Shown here: positions 17,364-25,838 of the stretch, piece by piece
How the letters are laid out: every line of letters starts with the position of its first letter
How positions within the stretch are numbered: the stretch's first letter is position 1
Assembly (NCBI RefSeq): GCF_900112155.1
Contig: NZ_FOKQ01000010.1
Span: forward strand, 46,111 to 110,110
Direction: 5' to 3'
Origin: Hominimerdicola alba
GTDB taxonomy: Bacteria > Bacillota > Clostridia > Oscillospirales > Ruminococcaceae
DNA: 64,000 nucleotides
The notes under the pieces: generated by a model
What the model saw: the letters and a program-made list of their open reading frames with translations, nothing else
Databases searched by the model: none
Told to the model about the DNA's origin: nothing
Made by a program: the position numbers and the translations under genes

Positions 17364-18797
17364 ATGCTGTCCGAAAATGTGCTTAATGATTATACCGAGG
17401 ACTGGGTGCAGCGCTGTGCAAAATCAGACTGTGTCCGCTTTGATATACTCCAGCGCCGCGGCATAATGCTTTTCTGCGATGATAAGCAGATAAAACAGAC
17501 CTTTGAAAATATATTTGAAAAAAAGGACGTGTACTGCACAGATGTCCCTCTTTCAGGGAACGAAGAAGTGCTGTGCTGTCGCTTTTCTTTTTGTCGGGGA
17601 GTAGTTCCCAACGGCGAATATTCTCCACATATCATAATTACCGATATGCCCGAAGAAGCCGAAAAATACAGGGATACCTGCGCTGTACTCTATACGGGCA
17701 GGATATTCGGCGCAGGCTTTGAACACAGCGGTTCCCCCCGTGAAAACAGCGCAACCGGGATACACGATGTATTCGCAGCCGCACTGTTCATGGCATCACG
17801 GAAGAATATCCGCAACGGTGTTTACTACTGCGGTTTCGGCGGCTGTAATATCAAGGCAAAGTCCCTTGTCTCAGGCGGATATAAACCCCTGCTGACCTAC
17901 GAGGACAGCACCTTCATGCTGGAATACTCAAAAAAATACGAGGATAAGCTCTTCTGCTTCGATAATACCTACGGCGGAAAGCTCTCTCTCCTGCATGATT
18001 CACTGTTCCTGTGCCTTGAAGAATTCGACAGGATATGCCGCAAAAACGGCATAAAATATTATCTGGGCGGAGGCACTCTGCTGGGTGCAGTACGCCATAA
18101 GGGTATGATACCCTGGGACGATGATATGGATGTTATGATGCTGAGAGATGACTATAAGCGCTTCCTCTCAGTGGTTGGCAGCGAGATAAACAGCCATGAG
18201 TTCTTCTTCCAGTCATCGGATACCGACAGCGAATACCACAGCATATTCACCAAGATAAGACTTAACGGCACCGAGTTCAAAACACGGTTCTCGTCACGCT
18301 TCGGCAGTATGCATCAGGGTATTTTCATAGATATCTTCGTGCACGATAAAACAGCGGATATAAAAGTCCTGCAAAAGCTCCATGTATTCCTCACCCTATT
18401 CGTGAGGTCAATGGTCTTCCATAAGTGGGAGGGCACACCCATGCACTTCTACGGAAAACTGAAGCTTCTGTGCAGGCTGACTACAATGTTCATCAAACAT
18501 ACCGATATCCGTACCCTTGAAAAAATACAGGAACGCACAGTCACATTCTTTGACAGATTCCCCACCCGCAGTCTCTATGACGGCACAGGTGAGCATCTGC
18601 GCCACGGGGCATTCCCCGCAAAATGGCTGGGCAGACCGAAATATCTCCGATTCGGAGAACGTGAATATCCCGTACCGTCAAACTATGACAAGTATCTGGA
18701 ATATTCATACGGCGACTATATGAAGCTTATACCCGCCAGCCTGCGTAAAGCAGGTCATGACGTGGTCAGTGTAAATTTTGGAAAATACGGGGAATGA
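17364..18797 (+). CDS. LicD family phosphotransferase with N-terminal extension
   Basis: 477 residues. The C-terminal half is LicD: YYLGGGTLLGAVRHKG then IPWDDDMDV (Asp252-256), the nucleotidyltransferase-fold motif that transfers phosphocholine, ribitol-phosphate or similar groups from CDP-carriers to glycans. The N-terminal 200 residues are atypical; TGRIFGAGFEHSG and HDVFAAALFMA recall a degenerate SDR epimerase tail (weak). The ATG at 17364 follows GGAGG; frames opening earlier lack a site and would run through the promoter. First of three genes for a phosphodiester-linked surface polymer. Confidence 0.85.
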   Translation: MLSENVLNDYTEDWVQRCAKSDCVRFDILQRRGIMLFCDDKQIKQTFENIFEKKDVYCTDVPLSGNEEVLCCRFSFCRGVVPNGEYSPHIIITDMPEEAEKYRDTCAVLYTGRIFGAGFEHSGSPRENSATGIHDVFAAALFMASRKNIRNGVYYCGFGGCNIKAKSLVSGGYKPLLTYEDSTFMLEYSKKYEDKLFCFDNTYGGKLSLLHDSLFLCLEEFDRICRKNGIKYYLGGGTLLGAVRHKGMIPWDDDMDVMMLRDDYKRFLSVVGSEINSHEFFFQSSDTDSEYHSIFTKIRLNGTEFKTRFSSRFGSMHQGIFIDIFVHDKTADIKVLQKLHVFLTLFVRSMVFHKWEGTPMHFYGKLKLLCRLTTMFIKHTDIRTLEKIQERTVTFFDRFPTRSLYDGTGEHLRHGAFPAKWLGRPKYLRFGEREYPVPSNYDKYLEYSYGDYMKLIPASLRKAGHDVVSVNFGKYGE

Positions 18798-18822
18798 CCC
18801 CGTACAAACGGAGGAAATTTGA

Positions 18823-20097
18823 ATGAGTGAGTATAAAGTAAAAGGCAAGCTGGGTCAGATACAGCGCCGTGCCGCAGAAAAATCTTTCTTCAAGTTCACT
18901 TTCATGCGCGCAAGACAGAAGACCGACCTTCTCATATCCTATCTGATGAAAAAATATATATCCTACAGCACCAAGGATAAGGTCGAGAAGAACAAGATAG
19001 TGTTCATGCATTATAATAATGTATATGAATGCAACACCAAGTATATCTGCGATGAGATAATCAAACAGGGGCTCAATTACGATATCGTGTTCGTTACCAC
19101 CAAAAAGATAATGGACAGCTTCCCGCTCCCGTTCCCCCCCGAGGTAAGAGTAGTGAGAAGAAATTCTCTCGAGCATTTCTATGAGATGGCTACCGCAAGG
19201 GTATGGGTGGATAACGCAGTAAACTTCCCCTGGAACTACGTTCCCAAAAAGGGCAACCAGATATATATAAATACCTGGCACGGTTCTATGGGTCTCAAAA
19301 AGATAGACCCCGATGCAGTATCCGATAAACACTGGAGAAAATGCGCTGAGACCGCAGGCAGGATAACCAATTTCATGATATCCAATTCTTCCTTTGAGAC
19401 AATGGTATACCGTACCACTTACTGGAAGAGCAAAAGGGTTAGAGTACTGGAATACGGTCACCCCAGAAACGATATCCTCTTCTGTTCCGATGAGGAGAAG
19501 AAAGCTATCAAGGCTAAGGTATGCGATTTCTTCGATATCGAGGAAGATTGCAACCTCATTCTCTATGCACCTACTTTCCGTGATGCAAGAAACCTTGATT
19601 GCTACGATATCGACTATAACAGGATACTCGAAGCCGCAAGAAAACGCTTCGGCGGCAACTGGAAGATAGTCAACAGATACCACTTCAAGGTGGCAAACAA
19701 GCTGGCAAATGTCAAGGCAGTAAGGAACAACCCCGATATACTTCAGGGCAACCTCTACCCCGATATCCAGGAACTTATGGCTGCCTGCGATATGGGCATC
19801 ACCGATTACTCCAGCTGGATATGCGATTTCGTCCTAACAGGCAGACCCGGCTTCATCTATGCCAATGACCTCAAATCCTACGATAAGGAAAGAGGATTCT
19901 ACTATCCCCTGGATTCCACACCTTTCCCCATCGCCGAGAACAATGACCAGATGGAAGCCAATATACTGGCATTTGATGATAAGAAATACGACGCTGATGT
20001 TAAGCAGTTCCTTGCCGACAGAGGAAGCAAGGAAGATGGCAAAGCAGCTGAGCGCGTAGTCGGACTTATCAAAAAGTATATGACCGAAAGCAAGTAA
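18823..20097 (+). CDS. CDP-glycerol glycerophosphotransferase family protein (TagB/TagF-like)
   Basis: 424 residues of GT-B fold. NTWHGSMGLKK carries the catalytic His of the TagF/TagB family, and ITDYSSWICDF is the C-terminal donor-binding motif that contacts the CDP-alditol. It would add glycerol- or ribitol-phosphate units to a lipid-linked acceptor at the inner membrane face. GGAGG precedes the ATG 25 bp after licD. With the cytidylyltransferase that follows, donor synthesis and transfer are encoded together. Confidence 0.9.
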   Translation: MSEYKVKGKLGQIQRRAAEKSFFKFTFMRARQKTDLLISYLMKKYISYSTKDKVEKNKIVFMHYNNVYECNTKYICDEIIKQGLNYDIVFVTTKKIMDSFPLPFPPEVRVVRRNSLEHFYEMATARVWVDNAVNFPWNYVPKKGNQIYINTWHGSMGLKKIDPDAVSDKHWRKCAETAGRITNFMISNSSFETMVYRTTYWKSKRVRVLEYGHPRNDILFCSDEEKKAIKAKVCDFFDIEEDCNLILYAPTFRDARNLDCYDIDYNRILEAARKRFGGNWKIVNRYHFKVANKLANVKAVRNNPDILQGNLYPDIQELMAACDMGITDYSSWICDFVLTGRPGFIYANDLKSYDKERGFYYPLDSTPFPIAENNDQMEANILAFDDKKYDADVKQFLADRGSKEDGKAAERVVGLIKKYMTESK

Positions 20098-20113
20098 CGG
20101 GAGGAATAATAGA

Positions 20114-20866
20114 ATGAATATAGCAGTAATTTTCGCAGGCGGAAGCGGCGTAAGAATGGGCGCAGGAATACCCAAGCAGTTCCTTGAGATAAACGGCAAG
20201 CCCATCATCGTCCACACCCTGGAACTCTTCGAGAACCATAACAACATCGATAAGATATATATCGTAATGCTCAAAGACTATATCCCCTACATGAACAAGC
20301 TGGTTAAGAAGTTCGCCATCAGCAAGGTATGCGGCATAGTTGAGGGCGGCGAGACAGGTCAGGATTCCATCTATAACGGTCTGAAAAAAGCCCAGAGCGA
20401 GAACCCCGATGATTCAATCGTACTTATCCACGACGGTGTACGCCCCTGGGTAAGCTACGATACCATATGCAACAATATCGAGGGCGTAAAGAAGAACGGC
20501 AATGCCATAACCTGCACTCCCTGCTTTGAGACTATCCTCATGAGCACCACAGGTAAGACAGTTGAAACTGTACCCTACCGTAAGGATACCTACGCAGCAC
20601 AGGCACCCCAGAGCTTCTACCTGGGCGAGATAATCGCCGATCACGATAAGGTAAGAGCCACCGAGAACCGCTATGATAATCTTGTTGACTCCTGCACCCT
20701 TATCAAGAGCATAGGCAAGGAAGCCCACATGGTAGAGGGCAATCGCGGCAATATCAAGGTAACGACCCCAGAAGATGTCTATATGTACCGCGCACTTATC
20801 CAGTACCGCGAGAACGAGCAGGCCTTCGGCATAGGTTCTACACCTGATATTCTGAAGCAGAAATAA
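20114..20866 (+). CDS. IspD/TarI-type cytidylyltransferase
   Basis: 250 residues. IFAGGSGVRMGAGIPKQFLEI is the CTP-binding loop of the IspD/TarI family, and LIHDGVRPWV holds the second conserved Asp/Arg pair. IspD makes CDP-methylerythritol for isoprenoids; TarI makes CDP-ribitol for wall teichoic acid. The operon with LicD and a TagF-like transferase favours the ribitol (TarI) role, but no TarJ dehydrogenase is beside it. GGGAGG lies before the ATG, and a very strong terminator follows. Confidence 0.88.
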   Translation: MNIAVIFAGGSGVRMGAGIPKQFLEINGKPIIVHTLELFENHNNIDKIYIVMLKDYIPYMNKLVKKFAISKVCGIVEGGETGQDSIYNGLKKAQSENPDDSIVLIHDGVRPWVSYDTICNNIEGVKKNGNAITCTPCFETILMSTTGKTVETVPYRKDTYAAQAPQSFYLGEIIADHDKVRATENRYDNLVDSCTLIKSIGKEAHMVEGNRGNIKVTTPEDVYMYRALIQYRENEQAFGIGSTPDILKQK

Positions 20867-20873
20867 AAAGCAA

Positions 20874-20909
20874 GAGCGTATGCATTAGTTGCATACGCTC
20901 GTTTTTTTT
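20874..20909 (+). terminator. Strong intrinsic terminator of the licD operon
   Basis: Perfect 11-bp stem (20874-20884 with 20890-20900), 5-base loop, then a run of eight T. Confidence 0.95.
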
Positions 20910-20915
20910 GTTAGC

Positions 20916-20932
20916 GGTGACTGCGTCGACCG
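20916..20932 (+). repeat. Fragment of the GC-rich dispersed repeat
   Basis: The 17 bases GGTGACTGCGTCGACCG match the distal end of the repeat copies near 25.44 kb (reverse strand) and, with one change, 35.42 kb. Confidence 0.6.
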
Positions 20933-21000
20933 AGTGCCGCGCTTTTTTGCGGTCTGAAGGTTGCTTTTCTCTTATAGTTCGCTATGCATTTTGGCTTTGT

Positions 21001-21085
21001 GCCTTGAAACGAGGGCTCTGCCTCTAACAGCCAGCTTTGCTGACTGTGGCTCCCTGCAAGCCTTTCGCGAAAGACTTGTGCCAAA
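21001..21085 (+). repeat. Double-hairpin intergenic element, degenerate copy
   Basis: Same order as the copy at 25754-25819: GCCTTGA, a GAGGGCTCTGCCTC hairpin (21011-21024), then a 22-bp near-palindrome centred on TTTCGCGAAA (21057-21078, one mismatched pair). The rest of 20933-21118 has no gene. Confidence 0.65.
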
Positions 21086-21118
21086 GTTCTCTTCCTTGGC
21101 AGTTTCCACAAGCGCCCA

Positions 21119-21673
21119 TCACCCCAAAAGCTCATCCTTATCCAGCTCCCAAAGCCTATATACCACAAAATCCCCTGTTTCCAGAGTATTAGCCGGGTGA
21201 CAAGCTTCAAACTCCCTGCGTGCCGAAAGATACCGCTCCATCTCTTCAATGCTGGCAAAAAGTCCGTTCTCGTTCAGCTCAAACTGCGGAAATACCGATG
21301 GTATCTCATGGTATACCGCCGAATAAAAATCCCCGCCCGTGTATGCATAATCATACCCCAGAAACTTTTTACTGCACTTCGGCATCTCCATCACAGGACG
21401 CGGCACCTCTGTCTCACAAAGCAAAAGCCTGAAATTGCTTGATCGCTCCGCCCATTTCTTTATGAATCCAATATCCGTGCACGCCGCGATACATTCACCG
21501 TCACCGATGTCATAGTAAGTCAGTTCGATATTCTCATCAACGTACTTCTCAAGATCTTTAAAGCCGGGATCGATGCATAAATACCAGTTCATCGAATAAT
21601 CAAGCCCGTCAATGCCCCTGTATCCCGAATCATTACCCACCAATTTCTGAATAACTATCCCGTTAACTACCAT
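21119..21673 (-). CDS. Uncharacterised soluble protein
   Basis: 184 residues, no signal peptide or membrane helix, acidic, rich in aromatic residues (Tyr, Trp, Phe). No family recognised. The ATG at 21673 follows GGAGG by 8 nt; upstream in-frame codons lack a site. It stands alone between the teichoic-acid operon and the ECF operon. Its size, acidity and isolation fit an immunity-type or cytosolic accessory protein, but nothing supports a specific role. Confidence 0.65.
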   Translation of the reverse strand: MVVNGIVIQKLVGNDSGYRGIDGLDYSMNWYLCIDPGFKDLEKYVDENIELTYYDIGDGECIAACTDIGFIKKWAERSSNFRLLLCETEVPRPVMEMPKCSKKFLGYDYAYTGGDFYSAVYHEIPSVFPQFELNENGLFASIEEMERYLSARREFEACHPANTLETGDFVVYRLWELDKDELLG

Positions 21674-21743
21674 GCCATTCACCTCCAAAAACAGCCAGTC
21701 CGCGAAGCGGACAAAAAAGCCCATCGCCGCAGGCGATACCTCT

Positions 21744-21780
21744 ATTATTCATTATTCATTTTTCATTATTCAATATTCAT
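21744..21780. repeat. ATTCATT short tandem repeats
   Basis: Five irregular copies of a 7-9 bp ATTCATT-like word. A similar stretch lies at 43095-43127. Low complexity, origin unknown. Confidence 0.5.
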
Positions 21781-21815
21781 TGAGCGGCATCACGCCCAAG
21801 CAAAGTAAGAAAAAC

Positions 21816-22508
21816 TCACTCCCGCCGCGCACCTGCCCCTAAGCCGAACTTGGAATCAAGCCGCTCAAATATCCTCTCCGCAGGCTTCAGAAATATCAGC
21901 AGAAAAACGCAGTTTGATACCATGTAGCTCACCGTGAACCATGCCGAAGCCAGTGTCAGCCCCAGGAATCTCTCAGGGGTGAAACCGCCCCCGAGCCACA
22001 GAACACTGCATATGTCCATGAATACCGAGTAGCATAATCCCGCCAATGCCCCGAAAATGCAAAGCACTATCTGGTTCTTTTTCAGCCGACTGCCAAGCAG
22101 CCCCGCCAGAAGTCCTGTCAGCCCCCATATCATCATCTGGAACGGCGTCCATATCCCCTGGGTGAAAAAGAAATTCGATACCAGAGCCGTCAGCGCCCCC
22201 ACCAGAAATCCCTGTTCCGCACCAAGGTATATCCCCGCCAGTATTATCACCGCCGCGCAGGGCTTGAAGGCAGGCAAAGGCGCGAATATTATCCGTCCCG
22301 TAACCGACAGCGCCGTCATCACCGCCGCAAGAGCTATCTCTCCTGCGGTGGTCTCTTTTTTCTCGAATCTCGTGAAGAACACACCGCATATCACCACAGC
22401 CGCCGAACCCGCCAGCCAGCTTGCTGACCGCTCACCGAAGAGCAGACAGCCCCCCGCGATGATCGCCATGCATACCGCAAGCACAGCAGCTTTCATTACT
22501 CTCTTCAT
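21816..22508 (-). CDS. ECF transporter S component (substrate-specific subunit)
   Basis: 230 residues with about seven hydrophobic segments. AAVMTALSVTGRIIF near residue 65 is the ECF S-subunit signature region that meets EcfT, followed by LPAFKPCAAVIILAGIYLG and FFFTQGIWTPFQMM. The resemblance is to S components of the CbrT type (cobalamin), by eye only. It binds the vitamin at the membrane and hands it to the ECF module. ATG at 22508 overlaps the EcfA stop as ATGA; an ATG two codons earlier is also possible. Neighbouring transcobalamin-like proteins favour a corrinoid substrate. Confidence 0.85.
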   Translation of the reverse strand: MKRVMKAAVLAVCMAIIAGGCLLFGERSASWLAGSAAVVICGVFFTRFEKKETTAGEIALAAVMTALSVTGRIIFAPLPAFKPCAAVIILAGIYLGAEQGFLVGALTALVSNFFFTQGIWTPFQMMIWGLTGLLAGLLGSRLKKNQIVLCIFGALAGLCYSVFMDICSVLWLGGGFTPERFLGLTLASAWFTVSYMVSNCVFLLIFLKPAERIFERLDSKFGLGAGARRE

Positions 22509-24094
22509 AGGCATGACCCCCGCAAAGCTCCGCGTAGCCGCTCCACCGTATATGCGTTGGCTACCTCTCCCCGCGCTATCCTGCCCGCCGCCGTGCTGAG
22601 ACTTCCTGCCCGCGCGAAGAATTCTCCCGCAGGCATCAGGCTTTCAACTCTACCGCCGCAAAGTATGGCACAGCTGTCCGCCAATTCCGCCGCATTTTCA
22701 AGGTCGTGGGTCACTGTGAGTACAGCCTTGCCCTCGCCGCAGAGACGTTTAATCATCTCACCGAATTTCTTCCGCGATACCGCGTCAAGCCCCTTGACAG
22801 GTTCGTCCAGCAGAAGTATCTCAGGCTCGCACAAAAGCACCCTGCCCAAGGCGCAAAGCTGTGTTTCGCCGCCACTCAGGTCATAAGGGTGGATATCTGC
22901 CAGATGTCCGCACCCCAGATATCTTAGCATTTCATCAGCCCGCTCTATGGGCTTTTCCATGGCTTTCAGCGCGAAGATGTAGTCCTCACGCACCGTAGGC
23001 TGAACAAATATGTCCCGCGCTTCCTGTGGAAGCATAGCTATGACCGAGGACGGCTTTTTCAGCCGCATCCCGAACACTTTCACCGTACCCGAATAAGCCC
23101 TGCAAAGCCCCGCCAGACACCGCAGGAGCGTGGTCTTTCCACAGCCGTTAGCCCCTATCAGCGCCAGATGCTCCCCCTTGTGCAGAAGTATATCCACACC
23201 GTCAAGTATGTCATCGCCCCGCCTTTCAAGGGCGAACCTCAGACCCTCAGCCCTGAGAACTTCTTCCCCGAATTTTCTGACTTCGGGCAAAGTCACCTCT
23301 TTCTCGTGAGGTATCTCACTCAGCAGTTTCCTGCCCTCTCTTACCGTCAGGGGACATCTCTCATACCCCGCAAAAATCCTCGCCGCCGCAGGCAGAAAAC
23401 TCTCCGCCCCCGCAACTTTGCACATCTCCCGCGGCGAAGCATCAGCCGCTATCCGACCATTTTCCATGAAGACTACCCTGTCGCACTCCGCAAACAAAAG
23501 CTCCGTGGTGTGTTCAGCGATTATCACAGTTGTCCCCGCCTCGCGGTTCAGCCGAAGTATCAGCCCGCTGATATCCTCCGCCGTCACAGGGTCAAGTCTG
23601 CTGAAAGGCTCGTCCAGCAGAAGTATCTCAGGCTGCATAACCAGAGCCGCACAAAGGCTCACCAGCTGTTTTTCGCCCCCCGAAAGCTCGTCAAGCTTTC
23701 TCCGCAGAAGCTTCCCCAGCCCGAAGCGGGTTATAGTCTCCGCCGCCGCACGACGCACTTCCTCCGCGCTAAGTCCCGCATTTTCAGGGGCGAACATTAT
23801 CTCGCCGTATACCGTGTCGCTGACAAAACTGTCCTCAGGGGACTGCGCCGCATACCCCACCATGGGCATAGGGCTCTCCGCTTTCTTCCCGAAGACAGAT
23901 ATATCCCCCGAAACTTCACCTAAAGGCGCAATCTCGGGCTTCAAAAGCTTTAACAGAGTAGTCTTTCCGCAGCCCGACCGCCCCATAAGCAGCACAAGCT
24001 CGCCCCTGCCTATTTTCAGGTCGATACCCTGAATAGCAGGCGCTTTTGCGTTGTTATAGCGGAACGTCAGTCCCTCGCAGTGTACAGCGTCCAT
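22505..24094 (-). CDS. Fused EcfA1-EcfA2 energy-coupling ATPase
   Basis: 529 residues with two complete ABC domains. Domain 1 (about 1-225): GRSGCGKTT, LSGGEKQ, ILLLDEPFSRLD. Domain 2 (about 275-500): GANGCGKTT, LSGGETQ, ILLLDEPVKGLD. ATPase pair of an ECF-type importer, here in one chain where many genomes have two genes. The ATG at 24094 follows AAAGGAG and overlaps the EcfT gene by 28 bp; a further 14 codons upstream are open but lack a site. Cytosolic, bound to EcfT. Confidence 0.92.
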   Translation of the reverse strand: MDAVHCEGLTFRYNNAKAPAIQGIDLKIGRGELVLLMGRSGCGKTTLLKLLKPEIAPLGEVSGDISVFGKKAESPMPMVGYAAQSPEDSFVSDTVYGEIMFAPENAGLSAEEVRRAAAETITRFGLGKLLRRKLDELSGGEKQLVSLCAALVMQPEILLLDEPFSRLDPVTAEDISGLILRLNREAGTTVIIAEHTTELLFAECDRVVFMENGRIAADASPREMCKVAGAESFLPAAARIFAGYERCPLTVREGRKLLSEIPHEKEVTLPEVRKFGEEVLRAEGLRFALERRGDDILDGVDILLHKGEHLALIGANGCGKTTLLRCLAGLCRAYSGTVKVFGMRLKKPSSVIAMLPQEARDIFVQPTVREDYIFALKAMEKPIERADEMLRYLGCGHLADIHPYDLSGGETQLCALGRVLLCEPEILLLDEPVKGLDAVSRKKFGEMIKRLCGEGKAVLTVTHDLENAAELADSCAILCGGRVESLMPAGEFFARAGSLSTAAGRIARGEVANAYTVERLRGALRGSCL

Positions 24095-24927
24095 TGAAGC
24101 CTCTCCTTTGCCAGAATAATTATGGGGAGCATACATTCTCCCAGATATACAAACGTCATGACCATCTCATATCGTCCAAGACTGACCCGCGGGAAGAACT
24201 CCGTAGCCCCGCCAAGCGCCGATAATACCAGTCCCCCGACCGTCAGCAGAACCACTGTCAGAATGAATACATAGTCTTTCAGACGCAAAGCCCGCCTGTC
24301 CGAAAACGTCACTTTATGCATCCCGAAACCGCGGGCATTCATGGACTGCGCCGCACCTGCCGCCGCTTCCGCCGACCATGCCATGCAAGCAGTAAACACA
24401 GCTGAAACTTCCGCCAGCCGCCCCGAGGGACTATCTCCCCCGAAAAGCCCTGCGCCCCGCTGTGCCTCGCGTATGCGGGAATTTTTGCGTATCAGCCGAG
24501 GTATAAATCCTAACGTCATACTGATGGTCATAGCAAGTTTAGGGGAAAATCGTCCGAAGATGCCCAGCATCTCCCGCTCGTTCACCAGACCTCTCAGCAC
24601 CGCCAGCCACACCCCCGCTCCGCTGAGTGAAAGCCCCAGTTCAAGCCCGTAAAGCATGGATTCCAGGGTGTAGGGACGATCGTTCACAAAAAGCAGTACA
24701 GTCGCCCCCCTGTGTGAAAATATGGGGTCGATGACCGCAGTAGCCGCGCAGACAGCCAGTCCTGCCGCCCACGCTTTCAAAGCCCTGCGCCAGCCCTCAT
24801 TCAAAAGCATACACAAGACACCCGCCAAAAATCCCACACACGCCGCACTCAGCGACCGCGAGAACATTATGACCATCAGCGCTCCTATGACCGCCGCCAC
24901 CCGCGAAAGCGGTGCAAAACTCCTCAT
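24067..24927 (-). CDS. ECF transporter transmembrane component T
   Basis: 286 residues, five or more hydrophobic helices. The coupling region around IRKNSRIREAQRGAG and the later QSMNARGFG match the two Ala-Arg-Gly coupling motifs of EcfT that rest on the ATPases. It forms the scaffold joining the S component to EcfA. Start overlaps the upstream DUF4430 stop by 4 bp (ATGA), evidence for one transcript and translational coupling. Confidence 0.9.
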   Translation of the reverse strand: MRSFAPLSRVAAVIGALMVIMFSRSLSAACVGFLAGVLCMLLNEGWRRALKAWAAGLAVCAATAVIDPIFSHRGATVLLFVNDRPYTLESMLYGLELGLSLSGAGVWLAVLRGLVNEREMLGIFGRFSPKLAMTISMTLGFIPRLIRKNSRIREAQRGAGLFGGDSPSGRLAEVSAVFTACMAWSAEAAAGAAQSMNARGFGMHKVTFSDRRALRLKDYVFILTVVLLTVGGLVLSALGGATEFFPRVSLGRYEMVMTFVYLGECMLPIIILAKERLQWTLYTARD

Positions 24928-25409
24928 CTGCCCGCCTCCCCGAAAAATTTATCAACGTACTTAAATTCTATCTCGTCCCCGCACTCGGGCTGATATTCGC
25001 CGCAGTTGATACCCGGCGCAGTTCCGTTCACCGTATATATCCAGCCGCTCTCTGCCCCAAGCTCGAACTCCTCCAGACCGCCTATACCGCTGATATAAAC
25101 GGCTCTGCCGCCCTTTGTACCGAAGTCGATGCCCTCGTACCTGAGCACACGCGCGGTCACATCGTAAACGCTCTCGCCCTCAGTCAGCGCGTACTTTCCA
25201 TCAAGCATAGTTCCGTCCTCGGGCAGACCCTCAGCCCTGCCCACCGCCGCCGAGCAGTCCACCCGTATGGTGACGAACTCGCCGTCCTCGGTTACAGCCG
25301 CGGGGTGAAGAGCATAATATTCCTCAGGAGTTTTTATATCCACGAACAGCACAGCCGCCGCCAGAACAGCTGCCGCGCCTGCAAATATCGCCATATCCCG
25401 AATTTTCAT
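24924..25409 (-). CDS. Short membrane-anchored DUF4430 (transcobalamin-like C-terminal domain) protein
   Basis: 161 residues: one N-terminal transmembrane helix (about 7-23) and a single DUF4430 domain, with GESVYDVTARVLRYEGI, YISGIGGLEEFELG, the signature SGWIYTVNG and GDEIEFKYV. In human transcobalamin and intrinsic factor this fold is the beta domain that clamps one face of cobalamin. First gene after the repeat-filled gap and directly coupled to EcfT, so it is likely the docking protein of the importer. The ATG at 25409 follows AGGAG by 8 nt; an earlier ATG lies inside the repeat. Confidence 0.88.
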   Translation of the reverse strand: MKIRDMAIFAGAAAVLAAAVLFVDIKTPEEYYALHPAAVTEDGEFVTIRVDCSAAVGRAEGLPEDGTMLDGKYALTEGESVYDVTARVLRYEGIDFGTKGGRAVYISGIGGLEEFELGAESGWIYTVNGTAPGINCGEYQPECGDEIEFKYVDKFFGEAGR

Positions 25410-25425
25410 GCTCTCAACTCCTATC

Positions 25426-25500
25426 TTAAATGGGGGCAACGGTCGACGCAGTCACATCCCCCATACCCCCGCACTTCAAACCCTAACCGCGACTGCATCG
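25426..25500 (-). repeat. GC-rich dispersed repeat, copy R1
   Basis: Read on the minus strand it carries GCAGTCGCGGTT, GGGTTTGAAG, GGGGGTATGGGGG, GTGACTGCGTCGACCG and TTGCCCCCATTTAA in that order, matching 35364-35441 with only a few differences. Confidence 0.85.
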
Positions 25501-25753
25501 GCTGTGGGCTCTCGCTGTTTGCCGTGTCAAGTTTTTTTGCCAACAGCCAGCGTTTCCTATTTCTCGCCCCTCGTTCCTCGGGTCGAGAAATCAACGAGCT
25601 ATCGCAGTTGATTTCGGGCGCGGCAATATATTTACGCGGATAGTATGAGCATGTACATACGGTCGCATACGCTCAATTATTTGTTATTACCGCGCCTTTT
25701 TTGGGGCGTGAGTTTGTGGTTCTATTTACAGCACTCTTGCCACGCTTTTTTGC
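25501..25753. other. Structured intergenic stretch between the two halves of the ECF/MoxR cluster
   Basis: No gene. Inverted repeats: ATTTCTCG with CGAGAAAT (25559-25566 / 25584-25591) and ATCAAC with GTTGAT (25590-25595 / 25607-25612). GGCAAACAGC and GAGGAACGA words, on the minus strand, also occur in the R2/R3 repeats. No convincing promoter for the downstream genes was found. Confidence 0.5.
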
Positions 25754-25819
25754 GCCTTGAGTTGAGGGCTCTGCCCTCAAACTCCCGCAAGCTTTTCGCG
25801 AAAAGCTTGACCAAAAGCT
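25754..25819 (+). repeat. Double-hairpin intergenic element, intact copy
   Basis: TTGAGGGC-TCT-GCCCTCAA (25762-25780, perfect 8-bp stem), then a perfect 22-bp palindrome centred on TTTTCGCGAAAA (25788-25809). Both can fold as RNA. It lies just beyond the stop of the transglutaminase-like gene, so it may end or weaken transcription there. Confidence 0.8.
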
Positions 25820-25838
25820 CACTATTGGTTGTTTTCCG

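Noticed and set aside
23168..24032. Plus-strand open frames of 200-250 codons across the ECF ATPase gene
   Set aside because: GC-rich shadow frames; the minus strand encodes complete ABC motifs.
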